64,000 bases of DNA from Archegozetes longisetosus. Lineage: Eukaryota > Arthropoda > Arachnida > Sarcoptiformes > Trhypochthoniidae. Under the pieces are notes generated by a model. That model saw nothing but the letters and a program-made list of their open reading frames with translations. It searched no databases and was not told the origin of the DNA. The position numbers were made by a program, and so were the translations under genes. Shown piece by piece: positions 34,544 to 45,400 of this stretch (its first letter is position 1; every line of letters starts with the position of its first letter). The DNA lies in assembly GCA_018873245.2 (NCBI GenBank), contig JAEMBT020000005.1, positions 4,016,001 to 4,080,000 of the forward strand, read 5' to 3'.

Positions 34544-37213
34544 ATGTCAAAAATACAATCAAATAAACTTAAAACTCAAGCAAAAGAGATCTCCAATGAA
34601 CCAAGTTCTAAACCAATATACAAAAATGAACACTTTGGTCACATATATTCAGACAAAGTGCCCGTCAATTGCAACCAAAAGATAAATTTAGTCAGACATA
34701 CATTTTCGGTGCCATTTATGACACAATTTGTTAAAGAATTTAATGATCACAATCTTTGGAAAGTATTGATCGGATCCTTTTGTAGCGCTATACTTGTTCA
34801 GAACAATTGTAACACAATGGCTTTCATTTCTTTCCTATTTTTACTGATAATGTATTTTCAGTCAAATAGAAGACGAAGAGCAAAAGCTGTGGAGTATTCT
34901 GCTAAAAACATATCGAAAAATAGCGAGAAACGAAGACAATTGTTGGCGACAGTCAGTCCACCACAAAATCTAAATTCAGCAAAAAGTCCTGATTCTCAGT
35001 GCCAATGGATTAATGATATTTTGGCCAAATTGTGGCCATATATTAATAGTTTGGCACAAACACAAATCGATAAAAAGGGATTTTCAAACAATGGTCTCGA
35101 TGTCGGTAATGGACACACGATTCACTTCGAACGGTTCACTTTGGGAGACAAACCGCCGGCAATAACTGCTATTTCTGTGAACAAGTCGACCAAAAGAAAA
35201 GATGAGATATCCATTATTGTCAAACTTATTTACTTTGGAAACTGTTTATTACTATTTAGTTATAAAACGCAAGTCTTTTTCAAAGCAAAGGCCGGACTAA
35301 AAGACATTTATTTGAGAGGAGAAGTCATAATAGTCTTAAGGCCATTGTTAGGAATGCCGCCTTTTGTCGGTGGTGTGTCTGTTTGTCTGCTAGAGCCTCC
35401 TCTTATCGATTACGACGGCATTAATTTGGGGAACATCGCTGATAATCAAATGTTTAAAAAGTTTTTTGTTGGCATTATATCGAGTTTTCTGGTCACTCCA
35501 AATAAGATATATTTACCACTTTTGAAAAATTGTGACATAAAACGTGAACTGAAATTAGCGCTTCCTATAGGCCTATGTTTTATTGAGATATTAGAGGCCG
35601 AAAACCTGCCGCCAATCCGTCGAAACAAGTTATGCATATTCTCATGTTCGAGTAACTCGTTTTGCAAACTTAGAGTCGGGAGCTTTCAGTTAACCACTAA
35701 TATAGTCAATAACTGTTCGAATCCATATTTTGGTCGAAGTTTTTGGACGCCGGTCCACGACTTGAGTGATCTTTTGAAAATAGAAATATTTGACAAGGAT
35801 ACCATAAGTGGCGACGATCTGATCGGATCGATTGAGTTCGACATGTCACAGATAAAAAACGATAAGAATCTGAATGGAAGAGACAAGTGGTTACCCTTAG
35901 GCAAGTGTCGAAGCGGTTCAATACATTTTCGAATTGCTATCTTTGATCTGACTGTTGACCGAAAGAATATGGACAAAATATCATTAGCTCTAAAAGACAA
36001 TTGGTTTAAGTTTTGTCCGGCAATACTTTCTGTTTATGTCTATTATTATGTCAGACGTATGTCAACAGATGAACGAAAACACTTAAAGCCTGTAATCAGC
36101 TTGAAATTTGGAGAACAAACATATGAGACCAAACCATCGCAACCACCAAATCGGGGACATTATTACTTTGAAGAATCTACTCATTTTATGTGTAGTGATT
36201 TAGAGAAAGATGTTTTAGAAGTAAATCTTATTCCTCACGACAACAATACAGTAATAACTAATCGTTCAAAAAGTTTAGGCAAATGTCAAATACCTCTCAA
36301 ACATGTTCTCGATTCTCCAAAAGATATGACTTTGAATCAAGAATTTCCTATTAAGAAAACACTGAAATTCAAACAAATGACACAAACGAAAGAATTGGGT
36401 TTTGTCAAAATCTTCTTAAGTGTCAAAGTCTGCAAATATAGAAAAAGGCTAATCGATAACTTGAAAACTCAATCAACTATTCAAACCGATATTCAACAAG
36501 CCATTTGTGATAACTCATCATTTACTCAGATGATAAAAGAGCCCATTTGTTCCATTAGAAATACTGCCACAACTTTGAAAACTATTGGTTCGACACCAAA
36601 TGCATTCTCCACACCAAACGACACATTTATAAACAAACATTTTGTGTCGATTCCAACAGATTTGGGTAAAGGATGCAGTGTCAACGTCAGGATCAAATGG
36701 CCTGAAAGGACTTGTCTATACATTGAAATACTGAAAGTGATTGAAATACCATTAAATGTGGTTGATACGAGTTATAGGTATTCGATATGTGTTGGGCTCA
36801 GTTTAAGGCATGAAGTGAACGAAACTCTTTGTGGTAAACACAAACCTAGAGAAGGGATCACACAAACAGTTAGCAATAAAATCACGACAAATAAAGTGAC
36901 CAAAAATAAACCAAAGAATAGAAAGCATTTGACGAAACGTCATACAATTTGGCGATCGTTGGATAAGTACACGACTTGTGTCGTCTTCAATGAGAGACTT
37001 GTTTTTAAGTTATCGCCACTCAATCATATCGATAATCACGTTTTGCAGTTCTTTCTTATTCTACATAAGCCAAAAAAGTTTTTTACTGTCGCTTATGATT
37101 CGCATTTAGTCGCGTCTTCGATCCCAGCTAATTTGCCGTTTGTCCACTTTAAAGCGGATCCAATAGAACAATTGTTTAGATTAAATGTACACAAAAAGTT
37201 TCTGAGCAGTTAA
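34544..37213 (+). CDS. Extended-synaptotagmin-like tricalbin-type protein, single exon
   Basis: One uninterrupted frame of 889 aa. Order: hydrophilic N-terminus (1-68), a hydrophobic hairpin (about 71-106, IGSFCSAILV and FISFLFLLIMYF) ending in a basic cluster NRRRRAK, an SMP lipid-transfer domain (about 153-335; QWINDILAKLWPYI, GLKDIYLRGE, RPLLGMPPFVGGVSV, PPLIDYDGINLGNIAD), then C2 domains at about 342-468, 490-650 and 715-880. E-Syts anchor in the ER and contact the plasma membrane through C2 domains, moving lipids by the SMP domain. In C2A the loop-1 SDPY calcium ligand is SNSF (370-373), while loop 3 keeps D417, D419, D424 and D425, so calcium binding is probably weakened. E-Syt genes are normally multi-exon; a single exon suggests retroposition, followed by maintenance of a full-length frame. 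Family is firm; activity is inferred. Confidence 0.88.
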   Translation: MSKIQSNKLKTQAKEISNEPSSKPIYKNEHFGHIYSDKVPVNCNQKINLVRHTFSVPFMTQFVKEFNDHNLWKVLIGSFCSAILVQNNCNTMAFISFLFLLIMYFQSNRRRRAKAVEYSAKNISKNSEKRRQLLATVSPPQNLNSAKSPDSQCQWINDILAKLWPYINSLAQTQIDKKGFSNNGLDVGNGHTIHFERFTLGDKPPAITAISVNKSTKRKDEISIIVKLIYFGNCLLLFSYKTQVFFKAKAGLKDIYLRGEVIIVLRPLLGMPPFVGGVSVCLLEPPLIDYDGINLGNIADNQMFKKFFVGIISSFLVTPNKIYLPLLKNCDIKRELKLALPIGLCFIEILEAENLPPIRRNKLCIFSCSSNSFCKLRVGSFQLTTNIVNNCSNPYFGRSFWTPVHDLSDLLKIEIFDKDTISGDDLIGSIEFDMSQIKNDKNLNGRDKWLPLGKCRSGSIHFRIAIFDLTVDRKNMDKISLALKDNWFKFCPAILSVYVYYYVRRMSTDERKHLKPVISLKFGEQTYETKPSQPPNRGHYYFEESTHFMCSDLEKDVLEVNLIPHDNNTVITNRSKSLGKCQIPLKHVLDSPKDMTLNQEFPIKKTLKFKQMTQTKELGFVKIFLSVKVCKYRKRLIDNLKTQSTIQTDIQQAICDNSSFTQMIKEPICSIRNTATTLKTIGSTPNAFSTPNDTFINKHFVSIPTDLGKGCSVNVRIKWPERTCLYIEILKVIEIPLNVVDTSYRYSICVGLSLRHEVNETLCGKHKPREGITQTVSNKITTNKVTKNKPKNRKHLTKRHTIWRSLDKYTTCVVFNERLVFKLSPLNHIDNHVLQFFLILHKPKKFFTVAYDSHLVASSIPANLPFVHFKADPIEQLFRLNVHKKFLSS

Positions 37214-37707
37214 AACAAATTCAAATTAAGAAATTGAGTTTATCAAACTTGTCTTTATTAATAATCGTATTATTAAAAAATATTTAGATATTCTGTATTT
37301 TGGTTTTTTATCGAACCCTCAAGTCATAACTAAAATGGTAACTATCGCTTCAATTTTGATCGAAACTATAGATGAATGAAAAAATTGTCTTTATTCGATT
37401 CGATTTGACAGAGCGTTCATTTCAAATAAAAAGTCAATCATTTTATAGTTAGTTGACTTTTCCTAAGGTTTGCAAATGTTTAGAAATGTGTGGAAAAAAC
37501 TATGAAAATCACTTTAATTGTTGGTAATCCGGAAACGAGGCATTTGTTTGATACATATATATATGTTTAAAAGTTTAGAATTTTTTAGTCATACTAATTC
37601 TGCGATATATTTGTGGACAAATGAATTGATTACAAAATCAATTTATAATATGCGTAAAACTGAGAAATTGGAAAACTAATTTATAATTAATAAAATGTAT
37701 GATCCGG
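37214..37707. other. Convergent intergenic gap
   Basis: About 490 bp between the E-Syt-like stop and the stop of the leftward repeat-membrane-protein gene; it should hold both 3' UTRs. AT-rich, with no other feature. Confidence 0.5.
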
Positions 37708-38765
37708 TCAATTATTTGGTGCTGTTGTGACTGCAGATCCCTCGGCTGCCATCGCTACAGACATGGAGTCATCGGTAACTGGTTTCATGTCTGATGGCGA
37801 TAGTGGTCGTGTCACTGAAACATTATCATCGGGAGGTGATAGTAGTGGTAGTGGTGGTGATGTACTTTTCTTCTCGTTCTTAGGTCTTACTTCAGACTTT
37901 TGAAATAGGCTATGCTTTTGCTTTCCCTTTGGTTTCAATTTTTGTGCAATACTTTCAACGAGTTTTGAGTGATGTGAAGACTTTTGACTAATATTTGAGA
38001 CATTCGAGGCCTCATTCTTAGGTCGAGTTGGATTTTGACGCTTTTTCTGCTGACTTTTTGGAGGAGACGGCTCTACTTCTGAATATCCTGATAGCGTCGG
38101 TGGTCGGCGTCGAGGTGAAGGTGGGCCGTATTCAGAAGCCGTTGGAAGGGGTGATCGACCTCTACGTGGAAGCTGTCTATAATTAGAATCGGTTTGATAT
38201 TCATCTTTTTCTGGTTTCTATAAATAAAGGAATCGGTTATTGTTTAGAATAATTCAAATCTGAAAATAGATAATCAAATTATTTGTACTTTAACGTGAAA
38301 GCCGACTCGAGACAATTGGCTTTGTGTTGCGCCTAAATTTTGGAGTACATCCCTATTGGCACCGACTTCGACTAATTGAGAAGGAGTTGCGCCCAATTGT
38401 GCCATTTGGCCATATGAAGCACCTGCTCCTTTCAGACGCGATGGTGTAATGTTTGCCGCCTGAAGATCTGAAGGCGTAGCACCGATCTCCACCAATTCAG
38501 ACGGTGTCAGGGCTAATTCTTCTGATTTATGTCCACGATAATAAAAATAGAAAATACAGCAGCAGATTATTAATAAGAATATTGTTATCGAAATAATTGC
38601 TAATATTAAAATCAATAATGTTTTCTTTTTCGATAACTGTGACCACAATCGAGGCTTTTCTCTCTCTTCATCACTTTTAATAACTCCAAAATCGTTATTA
38701 ATTTGGGCTAAAATTTGACTTAAGAATAATACGAACAAAATGACGACAACTAATGATTTGTTCAT
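37708..38765 (-). CDS. Single-pass membrane protein with seven 10-residue repeats (novel)
   Basis: Two exons, 38765-38295 and 38217-37708 (981 nt, 326 aa), joined phase 0 (CAC|GTTAAA...TTATAG|AAA). I chose the ATG at 38765 because it starts a clear signal peptide (MNKSLVVVILFVLFLSQILA); the frame is open further upstream to 38969. A short charged lumenal part is followed by one membrane helix (residues about 47-73, LLILILAIISITIFLLIICC). Just inside are seven tandem decapeptides of consensus ATPSxLxxxG: LTPSELVEIG, ATPSDLQAAN, ITPSRLKGAG, ASYGQMAQLG, ATPSQLVEVG, ANRDVLQNLG, ATQSQLSRVG. The remainder (~170 aa) is Pro/Ser/Lys-rich with polybasic and SPPLPLLSPP-type motifs, probably disordered and cytoplasmic. 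I recognise no family; a type I membrane adaptor is a guess. Confidence 0.8.
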
Positions 38766-39410
38766 TGTATTGATTCTATATTTGATGTTTAGATCTATTA
38801 GATGTTCGAAACAGTATCGAATCCAACAGTTATTAACTGTTTTGATAAAAGTTCTGAAAAGCATTATTGCAAATGAGGAATCAATTGAAATCTCGTTAAG
38901 ATTATGTATTAGATTATATCTGCCTTTTTTCATGCCAACAATTAGTTTAGTAGTGCTTTTGACTGCCAACTATACTTAACTCAAACCATAATCGATTGAA
39001 AATTGCAATAATATGAATTTTCAAATCTATTCTGTACTCTTACGCCAATAATTGTTGTACCATTGTTTTAAAGCTTGCGTATTTCTTAAATTAACGCAAA
39101 TCAAAAAATCATTTTATGACAAATTATTGTTGCGAATCAAACTGAGAGTCAAAATGAGATTTAATTTGACAGTAATTTATTTTCAACTATAAATATATAT
39201 AAAATAATGTGATTACACAACAAACGCCTTCTGAAATACAATGGATTTCAATAAGTGGCAAAATTGGCATTTCAAATATATTTATAATAAAAATATAATA
39301 TAATTTAGAGGATTTTGCTCACGGAGATTACATTTGGACATACATTGCGACTCTGTTAGTTTACAATTATATTATAAATACACGCAATTTGTACAAAAGG
39401 TCAGAGCAAT

Positions 39411-42400
39411 TCAAATACTATTAAATATTCGTATAAGACTCTCTAGTCCAATCAGATATCCGTCTTCGTGATTGCCGACTTTCCATTCACTTTTATGAGT
39501 GATTTTCATGCCGTTTGGCAGCGGATGTGTTTTAGCGAAATCTATTAACCAAATATCTGCCTTTTTATTGTCGTGAACCAACAGAAGAGAACTGCCTATT
39601 AACTGATCAATATATAAGTTAAATAACTTTCCATAACTACCAATTTCTTATCTAATACCTCATGAGTTTTGAAGAATTGCGATAATCTCAGTGTTTCCTC
39701 AATTATTTTCAATTTGTTTAGATATAAGGGCTGTAATGAATAAAAGGATAAGTTACGTGACATAAACTTGAGTTAAAGTATAACTTTGACTCACAATACA
39801 ATGTGTTTGATTCATAATGAAATTGGCGAATGCTGTCTTAATGTGCTCTTCAGTTTTGGTTCTTTTGAAATCTTTCAGAGTTTTACCATTTGACTGTTTG
39901 ATACCTTCTATCCTAAAACCAAGACTAGCAGTTGAACTGATGGTTTCCCTCCATATCATATATCTTGGTTTAGTCACTGCTTTCAATCTATTCTCTTCTT
40001 CGGTCGGCTCAATTGGATCAATAGCTATCATTTTTTCGTACATATCTTTCCTTAACTTTGGTTTTTCTCTTGCTTTAGTCAACTCTTCTTCTAAATATGT
40101 TCTAACACCCATTTTGATGTCCATTATTGAGGGATCTTCAAAGTTGGCTAGAAGATCTTGTAATTCGAGGTAGTCTTAATCAAGAATAAATTATTAATTA
40201 AAGCAAAGATCAAACTATAAAATTGTTTGAGAATCCTTATTAGTAATTCAACAGTTATTACAAACTTTTAAAGAATCTCAAAGAATTAAATTGTAATTGT
40301 CCCAAAACGTGTCAATTTTTTAATAATTATCTATGTTTTAATCAAATTAATAACATATGTACAATTAAACACTACGTTAATTCAACTTAAAACAAATTTA
40401 ATAATGTCTGGTTTGATGAGAAACTAATGGTCAGTCAGTCTTATAAATAATAATATTTACTCAACTAAAAATGTTTTCAACTTTAATTCAATACGAAATT
40501 GTGTTGCAAAATCAATCCGAAATAAGCCACTCAATATGGCATTAATTATAATAATGAGTTGTCTCATTCAATCATAATTATGGGTTGATTGAACGATCGA
40601 AATTATAGTCAAATAGCGTAATACTATCGCAATTATCAGTCAAAATGATGGACAATTTTTCAAATTTACAAGTATCTATCCTAATTTTCATGTATAAATT
40701 TCATTTTATTATTAGACTTGTCATAAGGGGTGCAATTTCTCAACCATAATTATGAGACTTGAAACAATTATTGAATTTGTGGCCAATTAAGTCAATGATA
40801 TGAGATAGTAGAGGCAGTAATTGTTGTGAACATAGAAATATAGTTGCAATTTTCCAATAGATGTTAGATTTAAGTAGAGGTATTGTTACTATTTTCAATT
40901 GAATAACAGGTTTCTATGTATAACAGTAATAAGTTTGAGATAATAATAATTTAATCTAAAGGAGTGATTACACATAATCAGGTTCTGATCGCTAAAAGGC
41001 ATATATATATATATATATATATATTTTATGTAAACAACTTAAATGTCAAAATGTCACTAACTTATAAGCTTTCCTTATTCATTGGTATGTTTAGTTTATA
41101 AAACTTATCTGCGCTTCATTTCCGTTCAACGTTATAGTCAAAATTTTATACATCGTTGACTCATATCTTCAATCACTTCTATCATGAAAATTATTATTTT
41201 CTTTCATTTCAACTTTTTTCATTTGAAAACTGAATAACTTGAATAAAAAGATGGTTTTGATTTGCAACTAGTCTTAAGAAGTATAAAAACAGTTATATAG
41301 TTAGACCCAATTGTTAATTGCAAATTAATAGCGAATTAGAAAAAATTTAGTAAAGTTTAGAAACAACCAAACTAATTATATGTTATGTGTTTTCAGATTA
41401 TATAAATCACAACTACATCAATAAAAGCTTGACAGATCAGTGATAAAAATAACCTTTTTTATCCAATATCTATAAATTATAACTACCAGTGTATTGATTA
41501 GCTTTTAATCTCCAAAAACACGAGCTCTTCATTCATTTATCATAGGGGAGTGAGAGTGTGATGGAGAAGGAGAGAGAGATTTGACAAGTTAAGGTCATAA
41601 GACCAGAGAAATCTTATTCTAATCAATGTCTTACTTTCATTATTGATTGTGACAGTTCCTCTATATTCAGGAACCAAAGGTCTTAAAACATCGTTCATAA
41701 TTAATTTGAAGCAAGTTTCTTCAGCTCCGCATACTTTTTTTAGAATTGTTCCCTGTGTTTGACCAGATAAAAAATTTCCTATAATTTATACGACATGTTA
41801 TTGCGCAACTTATCCATTAATTAAGCAATAATCCTATACCTTGATGTCCTGCCAATTGAACCCATGGGTACCTTTGCTTTTTATATGTTTGTATGAATGG
41901 CGAAGTCACCAGAGACCGAACTTTCCTCCACGCAGATGGCTGTAAACGATTCAACAAAATTGTTTTGAAAATATATAATATATAAAAAATATTATAACAA
42001 AATTATAACAACCTCTTAACAACTTTATAACAACTTTGTAACAACTTTATATCAAGTTTGTAACAGCTTTATAACAGTTTTGTAACAGCTTTATAACAAC
42101 TTTATTGTACATTACCAGTAAAGCCTCTTATTTACTATCTCAAATCTCTTAACAAATTTCACTTTAAATTTCGTGGATCTAATCAGTAGACTAACAAACT
42201 GATTAGATATTTTCAATCATATTTGTCAATCCATGTTTTCAATGCAAAAATGATTTAATGATTAAATATAAACATCGTATAAATCATAAAAAGTAACAAG
42301 TCTTACATTGAACAATTTAGAGAATCTAATGGTTGTAAAGATATCGACTTGCTTTTTGATTGAAGCTCAATGAATAGGTTGTGTATTAAAGCACAAGTTA

Positions 42401-45400
42401 TATGACATTGATAAATCAAACATATTCACTATTGTTTGCATAGAATATACCAATAGTACAAAATCTACTGGAAAATTGAGAATCCTTCTAGTTTTAAGCG
42501 TTAAATTAAAGAGATAAATCAAGTAGAATCAGAACAAATTTTGATAATTCTATTGATAACATATAAACTAAGAATTGTTGCCAGTTCTCGTTAGAGATAA
42601 CTGTTTTTGAAAATTTTAAGTAGACAATTGGTAAATTCATTTGAAATAGACTGGAAAAAAGTCTAGAGAAATAGTTTAGAAAAACTCAACAATGACTAAC
42701 ATAGATATCGACTTGAAGGCTATTGATTGTAATTAAGTTTATACAGGATACAGAATGTTTGCTACAAATATAATAAAAGCAATAAAACTTTATCTTTAAT
42801 GAATCATTTTATCTTTATGAAACCATATATCGTTTATTGGCAATAAAAATATATCCAGTAAAAATACTCCTTTTATCTTTTCATCTGTTTTAAAATTTAG
42901 TCCAATTGCTAACAGATCGTTGTAATTTTCTTAGTTTTGTTTATAATAAATTCATTTGACAAACTAACTCAACACTTTAGAAGTTTAAGTTATATGAAGG
43001 TTCATTTCTAAAGGGGCTTAAGTGAAAAATTGTAAAAAATCATGTTTAGATCTTTACGTATGAATAATAGGGTTTAGAATCGATTGCCACTGCTGTCTCC
43101 AATAAAAACAGATTAGATCTCAGAGAAAATACTTTAAAATCAAATTCATTAATGAAGCCAATTGAAATCATAAACGTTTTTGGGTTTTTCTCAATCGATT
43201 TCATGCAATTAAGTTCTTTTGGAAATGAACCCTTCATATAACATTTGAAATATAATTTGCAATTGTTTCATATGAAAAGGAGAAATTAGGCAGAAATTGA
43301 TAGGTACCGGTATTGAAAATAAATAAAATAGTATCAATTAGAATTTATAGATTTATGTTAACCTTTGGTTGATCTAAAACTGGACAGTCGTCAGAATCCC
43401 AATCACTGCTCAAGTCATCACTGCTGGCCTCTCCATATTCCAATTTGCGATCATTTATTTTTAAACTGTTCAGATACTCTTCGTAACCATTATTTGCTCG
43501 CAATTCAGACAATTCAGACATTTGTAAATACTTATTGCACGCAATATTTTTTAATTATTGCGATCATTATATAGATATCAAAGTTAGAGAGTTTAATATG
43601 TTGTATATCTGAAAATTACACATGAGTTGTGATATAAAAATCAAATATAAATAGAAAGTGATTGCATATCTTCGAATAAACTGCCATTAAATACATAAAT
43701 AATTGATAGAACTAATGATGATTTTTCAACAAATAAATGCAATGCGGATAAAGAAAACAAACGGAAAAGAAATTAGTTTCACAATGGCATACAGTTGGCT
43801 AACTAAGAGCGTAAAATATAAAATAGCATAACATCCTCTCCTTTCAGGTACAAATAGAATGGGACGATTGCCGTCGCTTTTATACATCCAACGTGACAAT
43901 GTTAACAAGTGGTTCGTTTGAAGGAAAGGTAGTACGAGTAATAACAAGTTATAGATGAGCTACCAATAAATTTAATCTACGATCACTTTATGGGAAGACT
44001 TCTAAATTGACGCATTTTCAATTTTATCACTCAAGTGTCCCTAAATTTTTACAAAACTGTTTCAAATACACCACACCATGTATTTATTGGAATAAAAACC
44101 ATATTCAAGTGTCAGTTATTTATATGGCATATGTACAGTTATGAACATAACTTATGTAGTTCCGAACATAACTTGTGTAGTTCTCAATATAACTTATGGA
44201 GTTATGAACATAACTTGTGTAGTTATGAACACAACTTATGCACAGATCTGAACATAACTTATTATGTCAACAGAAGATAATGGCATATGTCAAAAAAATT
44301 AATTTATTGTATAGATATGATAGTATATCATATAAATTGAAAGGCCAGATGTTCAACATTGAAATTATGATCTAAAATATCAAAAGATATCTTTAAGTTT
44401 AACTTTTAGTCTACTTGTGATAACTTGTATGCTATAAACGACTGAAGTCTCAATCAAAACATTTGATTGAGAGCATAACAGTAGTTGAAAACTCACTGCT
44501 TTAGTATAACTTTTATTTTACTCAATGAGAGTCCAATAAATTAATATAATTTATCGCAACTCTACTTAACTTAAAAACTCTTATCTCTTTATTCTTAACG
44601 GCTTTTAGCTTTAATTAATGCTAGCGTTTCAAGTTGTAAAAGAAAATAATTTTGAGAAAATTTCATTTCTAACTGACAGGAAAAATATTTGAGTTATGTT
44701 TCAAAGTATTATAGAACACTAACATTGTGACGTCCGATTGACGCAAAATATAACCTTACACTCTATTGAAGGTTGGATCAACGCTTTGATCAGGCTAACT
44801 CTTCATCAATTGGATTTCCATTTTATATTCCTCTTTTTTCTTCGTTCTCATCTTTTACCCCCTCCACTTCGATTCTTACTAACTACTTCTTCCTATCTAA
44901 TTAGCTTTTTTCAACATTTTCTTAATTTTCTCTCAACTTGTCTTAGCTTGTTCTTGATTTTTAGTAACTTTTCTTACTCTGACTCTTCCAATTTTATCCT
45001 AACTTATAGCTATAACATATTTCATTTGAACCTTTTCCTCTTTCAATTATGACTAATTCTTTTTAATGATTGAGAATTGCTTCACACAAAACCTGAAACT
45101 CGTCATTAATATGCAGCAGGATAACTTTGTCCAGTGGCGTCACTTAAATCTTACTCATTATTCTAATTTATTTTCATCTTAATCAAATTCAGGTTGTGCT
45201 AAATCAAAATCACTTGAATTTAATTAACAATATTTTTAATATCGTTAAAAAGTTGACTTCAATCACTAAAACTAATGCTATTAAGAAATCAAAGTTAAAG
45301 AAATGTTGTGCGTGACTAAAGTTTGTTTCAAATTGCATAAGAAATATCCAGCAAAAAATAAGGTTTTCATAATGTCAATTCATAAAAATGTTATCGATCA

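Noticed and set aside
44035-44280. Forward frame with YEHNLCS repeats
   Set aside because: Minisatellite inside a reverse-strand intron; no flanking coding signal.
44738-45052. Forward 104-codon Leu/Phe/Ser-rich frame
   Set aside because: Pyrimidine-rich intronic DNA produces such frames without coding; antisense to ITPK intron 3.
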